From NCBI RefSeq assembly GCF_019710745.1, contig NZ_JAHKJW010000013.1, positions 30,041 through 94,040 on the forward strand: DNA of 64,000 nt, given 5' to 3'. Shown in pieces: positions 16,624 to 25,630 of the stretch (position 1 is the first letter of the stretch; each line of letters starts with the position of its first letter). The translations under genes were made by a program, and so were the position numbers. Source of the stretch: Streptomyces beigongshangae (GTDB taxonomy: Bacteria; Actinomycetota; Actinomycetes; Streptomycetales; Streptomycetaceae). A model generated the notes under the pieces. It was given only the letters and a program-made list of their open reading frames with translations, was not told the origin of the DNA and made no database searches.

Positions 16624-17991
16624 CTACGCCCCGCGGGGCGGATACGGCGGCCGCGCCGGTATCGCCACCCCCGGCGACGGCAGCGGCGGCAGCGCCCCCT
16701 CGTGCACCCACGCCGAGAACAGCTCGTCCAGCGGCTCCGCCGCGAACCGCGCCGCGTGCGCGGCGAACGCCGCCGTCGTCACCACCCCGCCCCGGTGCAC
16801 CGAGACCCACCCCCGCAGCATCCGGAAGAACGCCTCGTCCCCCAGGGCGCACCGCACCGCGTGCAGCACCAGCCCGCCCCGCTCGTACAGCCGGTCGTCG
16901 AACATCAGCTTGCGGCCCGGGTCGGCCAGCCGCAGATCCTGCGGCTGCCCGGCCAGCCCCCGGTGGGCGACGCCCGCGAGGGTCTGCGCCGTGGGTCCGC
17001 CGGAGCGCTCCGACCACAGCCACTCCGCGTACTTGGCGAAGCCCTCGTTCAGCCAGATGTGCCGCCAGTCGGCGATGCTCACGCTGTTGCCGAACCACTG
17101 GTGCGCCAGCTCGTGCGCCACCAGCCGCTCCCACCCCCGCGCCCCGTCCACGTGGTTGGCGCCGAACAGCGAGAGCCCCTGCGCCTCCACGGGGACGTCG
17201 AGGTCCTCCTCGGTGACGACCACCGCGTACTCACCGAACGGATACGGGCCGAACAGCTCCTCGAACAGCGCCATCATCGCGGGCTGCCGCGCGAAGTCCC
17301 GCGAGAAGTCCGCCAGCAGCCGCGCCGGGATGTGCCCCGTCTGCGGCACACCGCCCGGCCCCGGGTCGCCGAGCAGCACGGTCTGGTACTTGCCGATGGC
17401 CAGCCCGACCAGATAACTCGACGTGGGCGCCGCCTGCTCGTACACCCACGTCGTCGTGGACGCCTTCGGCGTGCGCGCCAGCAGGCGCCCGCCCGCGACC
17501 ACCGAGTACGCCGACGGCGTGGTGACGGAGAGCTGGTACGAGGCCTTGTCGGCGGGCCGGTCGTTGCACGGGTACCAGGAGGGCGCGCCCACCGGCTGGC
17601 TCGCCACCAGCGCCCCGTCCTCCAGCTCCTCCCAGCCGAGCCCGCCCCACGGACTCCGTACCGGCGCCGGGTTGCCCGACCAGTGGACCTCCGCGGTGAA
17701 CGCGGCCCCGGCCCGGACCGGCTTCGCGGGGCGGATCCGCAGCCTGCCGCCCCGGTGCGTGTAGTGCGCCGCCCGCCCGTCGACCCGTACCCGGGCGATC
17801 CGGAAGTCGGCGAGGTTCAGCTGGAACTCGGCGAGCGGCGACCGGCCCGCTATGGCGTTCAGACGCGCGGTGCCGGACAGCCGGTTGGGACCCGGGCGGT
17901 AGTCCAGGGCGATCTCGTACCGGTGGACCCGGTAACGGGGATCCCCGTTCGCCGGGAAGTACGGATCCGCTCCCGCTGTCTGCTGAACCAC
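16624..17991 (-). CDS. M1 family metallopeptidase, short form
   Basis: 455-aa zinc aminopeptidase-like protein. Zinc ligands are HELAHQW (about residues 293-299) and a downstream Glu in LNEGFAKYAEWLW. The exopeptidase loop (classical GAMEN) reads VPVEAQGLSLFG, as in short actinobacterial M1 enzymes. There is no signal peptide and no ERAP-type C-terminal domain. The GTG at 17991 follows a GGGGAG sequence. It begins 78 nt after the Pls-like synthetase on the same strand, so the two are probably one operon. A role in trimming or detoxifying the synthetase product is an attractive inference. Confidence 0.88.
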   Translation of the reverse strand: MVQQTAGADPYFPANGDPRYRVHRYEIALDYRPGPNRLSGTARLNAIAGRSPLAEFQLNLADFRIARVRVDGRAAHYTHRGGRLRIRPAKPVRAGAAFTAEVHWSGNPAPVRSPWGGLGWEELEDGALVASQPVGAPSWYPCNDRPADKASYQLSVTTPSAYSVVAGGRLLARTPKASTTTWVYEQAAPTSSYLVGLAIGKYQTVLLGDPGPGGVPQTGHIPARLLADFSRDFARQPAMMALFEELFGPYPFGEYAVVVTEEDLDVPVEAQGLSLFGANHVDGARGWERLVAHELAHQWFGNSVSIADWRHIWLNEGFAKYAEWLWSERSGGPTAQTLAGVAHRGLAGQPQDLRLADPGRKLMFDDRLYERGGLVLHAVRCALGDEAFFRMLRGWVSVHRGGVVTTAAFAAHAARFAAEPLDELFSAWVHEGALPPLPSPGVAIPARPPYPPRGA

Positions 17992-18069
17992 TGAAATGTC
18001 CGCTCCCCTGCGCTGTGCCCGTACGGCGTACCGACTGTTCCCTTCCCCGGACGCCGTACGGGGCCGCGC

Positions 18070-21000
18070 CTAGGAACGCCACGCCTCGATCGGGTTGCCC
18101 AGCCAGCGGGTGTCGTCGGGAACGGACTCCGCCGCCATGACGAGGGAGGCGGGTCCCAGTGTGCTGCGCGCCCCGACGGTGCTGCCGGGAAGAACGATTC
18201 CGCCCGGGCCCAGGGTGGCGCCCTCACGGAGGACCACAGTATCCGTCCGCAAGATCCGGTCGTGGAAGAGGTGGGTCTGGAGCACGCAGCCGCGGTTGAC
18301 CGTCGCCGCGTCCTCCAGCGTCACCAGGTCCGACTCGGGCAGCCAGTAGCTCTCCACCCACACGCCCCGGCCGATCCGGGCGCCGAGGCCGCGCAGCCAC
18401 AGGTTCAGCACGGCCGTGCCCGGCACGGACCCGGCCAGCCACGGCACGGCGACCACCTCGATGAAGGTGTCCGCCAGCTCGTTGCGCCACACGAAACCGC
18501 TCCACAGCGGGTGCTCACCGGTCCGGTGGCGTCCCACGAGCAGCCACTTCGCGGCCACCGACAGCAGCCCCGCGGCCGCCCCCGCGGCCAGCAGCACCAC
18601 CCCGGCGAGCGTCCACGCCCACATCCCGAGCGCGCTCAGCGCCGCCACCGTCAGCACGGCGAGCGCCGCCGAGCAGAAGACGGGCACGATCCGGCACAGC
18701 TCGACGAGCCCGCGCGCCCACAGCATCCGCGCGGGAGGCTCGTAGGTACGGCTCTGGTCGCCGCCCTGCGCCGGGCGCGGCAGCCTGACCGGCGGCAGCC
18801 CCAGGTAGGAACTGCCCTTCTTGGCCTTCTTCGGCGTCGCGGAGAGCACCCCGACCAGACCGCCGTCCGGCACCGAGCGGCCCGGCGCGGTCATCCCGGA
18901 GTTCCCCAGGAAGGCCCGGCGCCCGATCTCCGCCCGGCCGATCCGCATCCAGCCGCCCCCCAGCTCGTACGGCGCGGTCAGCGTGTCGTCGGCCAGGAAC
19001 GCGCCCTCGCCGACCGTGGTCAGGCTCGGCAGCGCCAGCACCGTCGACACCTCGGCGCCCCGCCCGATCCGCATCCCGAGCAGCCGCAGCCACACCGGGG
19101 TGACCAGCCCCGCGTACAGCGGGAACAGCGTCTCGCGGGAGCGGTCCATCAGCTGGGTGACCGTCCATGCCTGCCAGCCGGTCCTGCTGTGCGTCGGGTG
19201 CGTACCGGGGCGCAGCCCGAGGCTGAGCAGCCGCACGGCGACCAGCAGGAGCAGCGCGTACGCCAGACCGAAGGCGAGCGTCGCCGGCACCAGCGCCACG
19301 GCCGCGCCCCGCAGGGCGTCGGCGAGCCCGGCGTCCGGGGAGACGAAGACGCTCGCCACGAGCAGCGCCGTCAGCGCCGCGACCAGCGGCAGCAGCGTCA
19401 GCGCCAATCCGCTCGCCCCGTACATCACACCCCAGTACGTGCCCTTCCGCGGGCGCTCCTTGGGCCAGTCCCGCTTGGCCCTGCCCAGCTTGACCGCGGG
19501 CGCGCCCGCCCACCGCTGACCCGTCGGGACGTGCCCGGACACGGCCGAACCGGGGGCCACCTCGGCCCGCTTGCCCACGCGGGCGCCGGGGAAGAGGATG
19601 CTCCGGGTGCCGACGACGGCGTGCGCGCCGACCTTGACCGGGCCGATCTCCAGCCGGTCGCCGTCCAGCCAGTGCCCCGACAGGTCCACCTCGGACTCCA
19701 CGGCGGCGCCGCGGCCCAGCTTGAGCAGGCCGGTCACCGGCGGCAGCGAGTGCAGGTCGACGTCCGGCCCGACCTTGGCGCCCAGCGCCCGCGCGTACCG
19801 CTCCAGCCAGGTCCCGGTCAGCGAGGTCGCCCCGCTGAACTCGGCGAGCCGCTCGGCCGTCCACAGCCGCAGGTGCACGCTCCCGCCCCGCGGATACCGG
19901 CCGGGCGCCACGTTCCGCAGGAGCAGCCGCGCGCCGCCGGCGCCGATCGCCAGCTTTCCGGGCGGGCTGAAGAGCAGGACGGCCGCCGGGCCGACCAGCC
20001 ACCAGGAGGTGGCCGGCGCCCACGGGTACGCCCCGAACCGGTGCAGTGCGTTGCCGAGCGCGGCCAGGGCCACCGTCCAGCGCAGCCCGAGCAGCGTGAA
20101 CAGCGGGACGAGCACGAGCAGCTGGATCAGCCGGGCCCGGCGCGGCACCGGCGCGATCACCCGCCGGGCGCCGTCGCCCTGCGCCGACCCCTCCAGGTGC
20201 CGGGCCAGCTTGCGCAGGACCGGCTGCTGGTAGATGTCGAGCACGGCGGCGCTCGGATAGCGGGTGCGCAGCCTGGTGGTGAGCAGGGCGGCGGCGAGGC
20301 TGCCGCCGCCGATCGCGAAGAAGTCGTCCCGGGCGGAGCTCACCGGGATGCCGAGCACCTCGCCCCACTGCTCGGCGAGCCACGCCTCGGTCCCGTAGAG
20401 CCGCTCGGCCGGGCCGCCGGTGTCCAGGTTCTCCAGCGGCCAGGGCAGCGCGTCGCGGTCGACCTTGCCGGACGTGCGGGTCGGCAGGTCGGACACGGGC
20501 GCGAGCAGCGGCACGAGGGCCGCGGGCAGTTCCGCCCGCAGCTTCTCGACGGCCGCCGCCTGGTCCCAGCCGTCCTGGAGCACCACATAGCCGACGAGCA
20601 GCTGGTTCCCGCCGCGCGCGGTGCGTACGGCGGCCGCGGCGCCCGCCACCCCGGGCAGGCCCTGGAGCGCGGTGTCCACCTCGCCCAGCTCGATCCGGCG
20701 GCCGCCGAGCTTGATCTGCTCGTCGGCCCGCCCCAGGAAGACCAGCCCTTCCGGCTCGGCCCTGACCAGGTCGCCGCTGCGGTAGGCGCGCTCCCAGCCG
20801 AGCGACTCCAGCGGGGCGTACTTCTCGGCGTCCTTCTCCGCGTCGAGGTAGCGGGCGAGCCCGACCCCGCCGATGACGAGCTGCCCGCTGCCGCCCATCG
20901 CCACGGGCCGGCCGGCCTCGTCGACGACGGCCAGTTCCCAGCCGTCGAGCGGCAGCCCGATCCGGACCGGCTCCTCGCCGGTCAGCAGCGAGGCGCAGGC

Positions 21001-21945
21001 CACGACGGTGGCCTCGGTGGGCCCGTAGGTGTTCCACACCTCGCGCCCCTCGGTGACCAGGCGCTGCGCCAGCTCGGGCGGGCATGCCTCGCCGCCGAAG
21101 ATCAGCAGCCGTACCTCGTTGAGGGCCTCCGGCTCCCACAGGGCGGCCAGCGTCGGCACGGTGGAGACGACGGTGATCTCCTGCTCGACCAGCCAGGGCC
21201 CCAGGTCGGCGCCGCTGCGCACCTGGGAGCGCGGCACCGGTACCAGGCAGGCCCCGTACCGCCAGGCCAGCCACATCTCCTCGCAGGAGGCGTCGAACGC
21301 CACGGACAGGCCGGCCATGACCCGGTCGCCCGGCCCGATGGGGTCCTCGGTGAGGAACAGCCTGGCCTCGGCGTCCACGAAGGCGGCGGCGCTGCGGTGC
21401 GTGACGGCCACGCCCTTGGGCCTGCCCGTCGAACCGGAGGTGAAGATGACCCACGCGTCGTGCCCGGTCCCGGGCCGCGAGGCGGGCACCTCGCTCCGCC
21501 CTTCCACGGTCAGCTCGTGCCCGGCCCCGACGACGGCGCGCACGTCCGCCTCGCCGAAGACCAGCTCGGCCCGCTCGTCCGGGTCCTCGGCGTCCACCGG
21601 CACGTAGGCGGCCCCCGCGGCCAGCACGGCGAGCACGGCGACGTACAGCTCGTTGGTGCCCGACGGCACGCGTACGCCGACGCGGTCGCCGAGTCCGACC
21701 CCGGCGTCACCGAGCCGCTGCCGCAACGCCTCGACCTCGACGGCGAGGTCACGGTAGGTCAGGGCCCGGCGGCCGTCGTCCAGCGCGGGCTCGTCGGGAT
21801 ACGCCCGCACGGAGGCGTCGAGGATGTCGACGAGCGTGCGCGGCGAAGGTGCGGAGGAGGCGGAGAAACGTGCCCGGTCGCCGAACCCGGCCCGTACGTC
21901 GTCGTCGGACAATTCGAGCGAGGGGCCTTGCTGGAGGGCTGCCAT
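18070..21945 (-). CDS. Pls/PosA-like single-module NRPS with membrane C-terminal region
   Basis: 1291-aa protein with the architecture of epsilon-poly-L-lysine synthetase. An adenylation domain (about 40-510) has VIFTSGSTGRPKGVAVTH, NTYGPTEATV, YRSGDLV and TSGKVDRD. A carrier domain (about 530-600) has the phosphopantetheine Ser in DDFFAIGGGSLAAA. A long membrane region follows, with about six helices and three hexapeptide-repeat-like blocks. There is no condensation or thioesterase domain. Reading the GrsA-aligned positions gives the specificity code DAESIGTVVK, close to the lysine code I remember for BacB. ATG 21945 gives the family length of about 1300. The product is probably a short cationic isopeptide polymer, unproven. 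Confidence 0.88.
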   Translation of the reverse strand: MAALQQGPSLELSDDDVRAGFGDRARFSASSAPSPRTLVDILDASVRAYPDEPALDDGRRALTYRDLAVEVEALRQRLGDAGVGLGDRVGVRVPSGTNELYVAVLAVLAAGAAYVPVDAEDPDERAELVFGEADVRAVVGAGHELTVEGRSEVPASRPGTGHDAWVIFTSGSTGRPKGVAVTHRSAAAFVDAEARLFLTEDPIGPGDRVMAGLSVAFDASCEEMWLAWRYGACLVPVPRSQVRSGADLGPWLVEQEITVVSTVPTLAALWEPEALNEVRLLIFGGEACPPELAQRLVTEGREVWNTYGPTEATVVACASLLTGEEPVRIGLPLDGWELAVVDEAGRPVAMGGSGQLVIGGVGLARYLDAEKDAEKYAPLESLGWERAYRSGDLVRAEPEGLVFLGRADEQIKLGGRRIELGEVDTALQGLPGVAGAAAAVRTARGGNQLLVGYVVLQDGWDQAAAVEKLRAELPAALVPLLAPVSDLPTRTSGKVDRDALPWPLENLDTGGPAERLYGTEAWLAEQWGEVLGIPVSSARDDFFAIGGGSLAAALLTTRLRTRYPSAAVLDIYQQPVLRKLARHLEGSAQGDGARRVIAPVPRRARLIQLLVLVPLFTLLGLRWTVALAALGNALHRFGAYPWAPATSWWLVGPAAVLLFSPPGKLAIGAGGARLLLRNVAPGRYPRGGSVHLRLWTAERLAEFSGATSLTGTWLERYARALGAKVGPDVDLHSLPPVTGLLKLGRGAAVESEVDLSGHWLDGDRLEIGPVKVGAHAVVGTRSILFPGARVGKRAEVAPGSAVSGHVPTGQRWAGAPAVKLGRAKRDWPKERPRKGTYWGVMYGASGLALTLLPLVAALTALLVASVFVSPDAGLADALRGAAVALVPATLAFGLAYALLLLVAVRLLSLGLRPGTHPTHSRTGWQAWTVTQLMDRSRETLFPLYAGLVTPVWLRLLGMRIGRGAEVSTVLALPSLTTVGEGAFLADDTLTAPYELGGGWMRIGRAEIGRRAFLGNSGMTAPGRSVPDGGLVGVLSATPKKAKKGSSYLGLPPVRLPRPAQGGDQSRTYEPPARMLWARGLVELCRIVPVFCSAALAVLTVAALSALGMWAWTLAGVVLLAAGAAAGLLSVAAKWLLVGRHRTGEHPLWSGFVWRNELADTFIEVVAVPWLAGSVPGTAVLNLWLRGLGARIGRGVWVESYWLPESDLVTLEDAATVNRGCVLQTHLFHDRILRTDTVVLREGATLGPGGIVLPGSTVGARSTLGPASLVMAAESVPDDTRWLGNPIEAWRS

Positions 21946-22234
21946 CGGGTCCTCACGTGTCGTTCCCGGCCGGGCCGGGGGAGCCTGCGGGCCCGCAGGT
22001 GTGCCTGGGGATGTTCCGGTCAGCTCCGAACAAGCATGGAATTTTAGTACGACACCGGCCGTGGACCCGCGTCCCGGCCGGGCGGGCAGTGCGTACGGAG
22101 ACGCTGGAACAGCGGTCCGCGGCGCGCTGACATCGGGATACGTCACCCTGACGAGATCTACCCCACATCTACCCCGGATCCGCCCGCGGCACCATTCGGC
22201 GGGTGGATTCGGCAGGCATCGCGGATACATGAAT

Positions 22235-22263
22235 GAGGGCCGCGACCAGTGGTCGCGGCCCTC
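22235..22263 (-). terminator. Terminator of tRNA-Leu
   Basis: Perfect 13-nt arms at 22235-22247 and 22251-22263, with a 3-nt loop, lie 13 nt past the 3' end of the tRNA on the minus strand. This is a strong GC hairpin. Confidence 0.8.
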
Positions 22264-22275
22264 ACCCGTTCCTTG

Positions 22276-22360
22276 TGTCCGAGGGGGGACTTGAACCCCC
22301 ACGCCCGATAAAGGGCACTAGCACCTCAAGCTAGCGCGTCTGCCATTCCGCCACCCGGAC
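22276..22360 (-). tRNA. tRNA-Leu (anticodon GAG)
   Basis: 85-nt tRNA on the minus strand. The acceptor stem GTCCGGG pairs with CTCGGAC (one G-U), and the discriminator is A. The anticodon stem CTAGC/GCTAG encloses the loop TTGAGGT, giving anticodon GAG, which decodes CUC and CUU leucine codons. The long variable arm (TGCCCTTTATCGGGCG) is typical of class II tRNA-Leu, and the T-loop GGTTCAAGTCC is intact. CCA is not encoded. No integrase or attachment-site duplication was seen nearby. Confidence 0.95.
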
Positions 22361-22556
22361 AAGGTGTCTGTCGCGCGGGGTTCCCCTCGCGGCGACGAAG
22401 GAAACATTACCAGGCTTTCCAGGTCACCCGATCACGGGCCGGGTGCCGGACACGAGGCGTGAACGACGTGTGACGGGCGCGGTCCGGCCTTGGGCCGCGG
22501 GGGCCGGGGAGGGAGGATGGAAGGGACCACCAGCAGTGACCGTGGGAGGAAGCAGC

Positions 22557-23882
22557 GTGAGCGAGCAGGACACGACCAGGAGCATCAAGGGTGAGGACGA
22601 GGTCGTCGACCTCTGCCGCGAGCTGATCCGGATCGACACGAGCAACTACGGCGACCACTCGGGTCCGGGCGAGCGCCAGGCCGCCGAGTACGTCGCGGAG
22701 AAGCTCGCCGAGGTGGGGCTGGAGCCGCAGGTCTTCGAGTCGCACCGGGGCCGCGCCTCCACGGTGGTCAGGATCGAGGGCGAGGACCGCTCGCGGCCCG
22801 GCCTGCTCATCCACGGCCACACGGACGTCGTGCCGGCGAACGCCGGGGACTGGACGCACCACCCGTTCTCCGGCGAGATCGCCGACGGCTGCGTGTGGGG
22901 CCGCGGCGCGGTCGACATGAAGGACATGGACGCGATGACCCTCGCGGTCGTCCGCGACCGGGTGCGCAGCGGCCGCAAGCCCCCCCGGGACCTCGTGCTG
23001 GCCTTCCTGGCCGACGAGGAGGCGGGCGGCACGTTCGGCGCCAGGCACCTCGTCGACAAGCACCCCGGCCTCTTCGAAGGGGTGACGGAGGCGATCGGCG
23101 AGGTCGGCGGATTCTCCTTCACGGTCAACGAGAACCTGCGGCTGTACCTGGTGGAGACCGCCCAGAAGGGCATGCACTGGATGAAGCTGACCGTGGACGG
23201 CACCGCCGGGCACGGTTCGATGATCCACCGGGACAACGCGATCACCGAACTGTCCGAGGCGGTCGGGCGGCTCGGGCGGCACAAGTTCCCCGTGCGGGTG
23301 ACGAAGACGCTGCGGCACTTCCTGGACGAGCTCGGCGACGCCCTCGGCACCGAGCTGGACCCGGAGGACATGGACGCGACGCTGGCCAAGCTCGGCGGCA
23401 TCGCCAAGCTCATCGGCGCCTCGCTCCAGAACACCGCCAACCCGACCCAGCTGGGCGCGGGCTACAAGGTGAACGTGATCCCGGGACAGGCCACCGCGCA
23501 CGTCGACGGCCGGTACCTGCCGGGGTACGAGGAGGAGTTCCTCGCCGACCTGGACCGGATCCTCGGCCCGAACGTGCGGCGCGAGGACGTGCACGCGGAC
23601 AAGGCCCTGGAGACCACCTTCGACGGGGCCCTCGTGGACGCCATGCAGACCGCCCTGGCCGCCGAGGACCCGATCGCGCGGGCCGTCCCGTACATGCTCT
23701 CCGCCGGCACCGACGCCAAGTCCTTCGACGACCTCGGCATCCGCTGCTTCGGCTTCGCCCCGCTGAAGCTGCCGCCGGAGCTGGACTTCGCCGGGATGTT
23801 CCACGGCGTCGACGAGCGGGTCCCGGTGGACGCCCTGAAGTTCGGCGTGCGGGTGCTGGACCGCTTCATCGACGCCTCCTGA
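22557..23882 (+). CDS. M20 family metallopeptidase (dipeptidase-like)
   Basis: 441-aa zinc hydrolase of the M20 family. Metal-binding and catalytic blocks are HGHTDVVPANAGDW (His and Asp), RGAVDMKDMDAM (bridging Asp), LADEEAGGTFGARHLV (catalytic Glu pair) and a C-terminal FHGVDERVPVDALKFG (last His). The dimerisation domain contains GTAGHGSMIH. The GTG at 22557 follows GGGAGGAAG. It probably hydrolyses dipeptides or N-acyl amino acids in the cytosol. It is monocistronic, pointing toward the chaplin genes. Confidence 0.9.
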   Translation: MSEQDTTRSIKGEDEVVDLCRELIRIDTSNYGDHSGPGERQAAEYVAEKLAEVGLEPQVFESHRGRASTVVRIEGEDRSRPGLLIHGHTDVVPANAGDWTHHPFSGEIADGCVWGRGAVDMKDMDAMTLAVVRDRVRSGRKPPRDLVLAFLADEEAGGTFGARHLVDKHPGLFEGVTEAIGEVGGFSFTVNENLRLYLVETAQKGMHWMKLTVDGTAGHGSMIHRDNAITELSEAVGRLGRHKFPVRVTKTLRHFLDELGDALGTELDPEDMDATLAKLGGIAKLIGASLQNTANPTQLGAGYKVNVIPGQATAHVDGRYLPGYEEEFLADLDRILGPNVRREDVHADKALETTFDGALVDAMQTALAAEDPIARAVPYMLSAGTDAKSFDDLGIRCFGFAPLKLPPELDFAGMFHGVDERVPVDALKFGVRVLDRFIDAS

Positions 23883-24043
23883 GCGCACGGCGTGCGTGAT
23901 GGGCTTGCGTGATAATCGCCAGCGTGTACGGGGCTGACTGAGAAGAGTGAATGCGCTCATAAGCTCGTAGCCCTATTACTCCCTCCTCGTTACTGGTGAT
24001 GTGATCCGCGGATTGGATCACCTTTTCCAACTAGGAGGAAATT
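23883..24043 (+). promoter_or_regulatory. Chaplin leader with hairpin and strong ribosome-binding site
   Basis: This is an AT-richer stretch upstream of the short chaplin. A perfect 7-nt inverted repeat, GTGATCC...GGATCAC (24001-24007 and 24015-24021), is followed by CCTTTTCC, then TAGGAGGAAATT directly before ATG 24044. The hairpin could be an operator or a 5'-UTR structure. No sigma-BldN consensus was confidently recognised. Confidence 0.5.
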
Positions 24044-24277
24044 ATGATCAAGAAGATCGTCGCCACTGTCGCCGCCACGGGTGGCCTCGTTCTCGCCGGT
24101 GCGGGTGTCGCGGCTGCCGACGCCGGTGCGCAGGGTGCTGCCGCGGCCTCTCCCGGTGTGGTCTCGGGCAACGTCATCCAGGTGCCCGTCCACGTGCCGG
24201 TGAACGTCTGCGGCAACACGGTGGACGTGATCGGCGTGCTGAACCCCGCCTTCGGCAACGCCTGCGTCAACGCCTGA
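24044..24277 (+). CDS. chpH: Short chaplin (ChpH-like)
   Basis: 77-aa secreted hydrophobic protein. A Sec signal (MIKKIVATVAATGGLVLAGAGVAAA) is followed by a single chaplin domain with the hallmark SPGVVSGNVIQVPVHVPVNVCGNTV and a second Cys in FGNACVNA. The two Cys form the conserved disulphide. Chaplins self-assemble into amyloid fibrils that coat aerial hyphae and lower water surface tension. There is no sorting signal, so it is a small secreted form. Orthology to ChpH is supported by the neighbouring long chaplin, as at SCO1674-1675. A long hairpin follows the gene. Confidence 0.93.
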   Translation: MIKKIVATVAATGGLVLAGAGVAAADAGAQGAAAASPGVVSGNVIQVPVHVPVNVCGNTVDVIGVLNPAFGNACVNA

Positions 24278-24347
24278 CACCTTGTCCACCTCGTGAGAGC
24301 TCATGAGGGCCGGTACCCCACGAAGGCCCGGAGCCATGAGGGTCTGT

Positions 24348-24392
24348 GTCCGCGGCCCCGGAGCGCGTGCCATGCGCTCCGGGGCCGCGGAC
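24348..24392 (+). terminator. Terminator between the two chaplin genes
   Basis: Perfect 18-nt GC arms (24348-24365 and 24375-24392) enclose a 9-nt loop 70 nt after the short chaplin stop. It implies that the long chaplin has its own promoter in the 76 nt that remain, or depends on read-through. Confidence 0.75.
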
Positions 24393-24468
24393 GTTCCGAA
24401 TTCCGCGCACCCGCGTCCCGCGCGTGCGCATTCCTGAAGCGACACGGTTCACGAGGCAGGGAAAAGCT

Positions 24469-25263
24469 ATGCGACAGGTCACCCGCAAAGGCCTGATGAC
24501 GGTGGCGGCGGCGACCGGGGTCCTCGCCGTCACCGGCGGTTACGCACACGCCGATTCGGGGGCGCACGGCACCACTTCGGGCTCCCCGGGCGTACTCTCC
24601 GGGAACTCGGTGCAGGCTCCGGTGCACGCGCCGGTCAACGTCTGCGGCAACACGGTGAACGTGGTCGGGGCGCTCAACCCGGCGGCCGGCAACGAGTGCG
24701 CCGACGAGGGCGGTGACTCCGGGCAGTACGGCCCGGACGACGGAGCGCAGGCCGGGGGGCACACCGAGGGCTCGCCCGGCGTGGGCTCCGGCAACCACGT
24801 GCAGATCCCGGTGGACGTCCCGGTCGACGTCTGCGGCAACAGTGTCTCCGCCGGTGGTGTCGGCAACACGGCCGCGGACAACGCCTGCGGGCACTCCGGC
24901 GGCGCGGACGGGGTGACGCCGCCCGGCCACGGGAACCCGGACACCCCGGGCACCCCGGACTCCCCCGGCCGACCGGACACCCCGGGCGGGCCCGGTGACC
25001 AGGACCGGCCGGGCGCCCCGGGCGACCCGGGCAAGCCGGGCGGGAACGACGGCGGCGGCAGCGGGGGCGACGGAGGCGGGGGCGGCGCCACGGACGGCTC
25101 GTACGCGAACCACCCCGGCACGCGGACCGCCGACCGGCCGGACGGTTCCGGCCACCTCGCGCAGACCGGCGGCGATGTGCCGCTCGGCCTCGCGCTGCCG
25201 GTGAGCGCGGGCGCGCTGCTCGCGGGCACCGTGCTCTACCGCAGGGCGCGCGCCTCGGCCTGA
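24469..25263 (+). CDS. chpC: Long chaplin with LAXTG sorting signal (ChpC-like)
   Basis: 264-aa cell-wall-anchored chaplin. It has a signal peptide (about 1-30, ending AHA-D), then two chaplin domains (about 36-72 and 96-140) each with the N-V-C-G-N signature and paired Cys. A Pro/Gly-rich spacer follows (PGTPDSPGRPDTPGGPG and similar). The C-terminus has LAQTGG, a hydrophobic helix and a basic tail (RRARASA), the LAXTG signal used by class E sortases. ATG 24469 follows AGGCAGGGAAAAG. Its role is anchoring fibrils of short chaplins to the wall. Confidence 0.93.
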   Translation: MRQVTRKGLMTVAAATGVLAVTGGYAHADSGAHGTTSGSPGVLSGNSVQAPVHAPVNVCGNTVNVVGALNPAAGNECADEGGDSGQYGPDDGAQAGGHTEGSPGVGSGNHVQIPVDVPVDVCGNSVSAGGVGNTAADNACGHSGGADGVTPPGHGNPDTPGTPDSPGRPDTPGGPGDQDRPGAPGDPGKPGGNDGGGSGGDGGGGGATDGSYANHPGTRTADRPDGSGHLAQTGGDVPLGLALPVSAGALLAGTVLYRRARASA

Positions 25264-25350
25264 GCGGACGTCCCCGGGACGAAGAGGTCCCTGCACGGAA
25301 AAAGCCCCGTCCGGGTGAGGAGACTCACATTCCGGGCAGGTCGCACGGAC

Positions 25351-25372
25351 GGGCCCCGCACGCGCGGGGCCC
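25351..25372. terminator. Terminator between chaplin and DUF5703 genes
   Basis: 9-nt arms GGGCCCCGC / GCGGGGCCC (25351-25359, 25364-25372) with a 4-nt loop sit between convergent genes. A longer-range pairing of GCCCCGTCCG near 25311 with CGGACGGG near 25346 may add a second hairpin. Confidence 0.7.
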
Positions 25373-25394
25373 GCTCCGTTTCAGCCGTCCCGCA

Positions 25395-25583
25395 TCACCA
25401 CGTGGCACGCACCTGACGGATGATCCGTCGGCGCAACCGCACCCTGCGGCTGCCGTCGGTGTGCAGGCTGAGGCGGTCCAACTCCCAGTGTCCGTACTCC
25501 GCATGGTCCGTCAGCAGGCGTGTCGCTTCCTTGCGGGAGACCCCGCGCGGCACATACACGTCGACAAATTCGTATTCCGGCAT
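25395..25583 (-). CDS. DUF5703 family small protein
   Basis: 62-aa conserved actinobacterial protein (MPEYEFVDVYVPRGVSRKEATRLL...), with charged residues and a basic C-terminus (RVRLRRRIIRQVRATW). It matches DUF5703, a short family found near this locus in streptomycetes. No enzymatic motif is visible and the function is unknown. ATG 25583 is divergent from the gene at 25631 across only 47 nt, so the two promoters overlap. Confidence 0.8.
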   Translation of the reverse strand: MPEYEFVDVYVPRGVSRKEATRLLTDHAEYGHWELDRLSLHTDGSRRVRLRRRIIRQVRATW

Positions 25584-25630
25584 CGCATCTATTGTGCGTG
25601 CGGAGGCCGTGTACGGATAGCGTCTGCACT

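Noticed and set aside
18262..22047. 1261-codon plus-strand open frame over the Pls-like gene
   Set aside because: His/Gln/Pro/Arg-rich shadow without domains; the minus strand encodes a complete A-T-membrane protein.
22276..22360. tRNA-Leu as an integration site for a mobile element
   Set aside because: No integrase, excisionase or duplicated tRNA 3' end is present in the flanking 5 kb.
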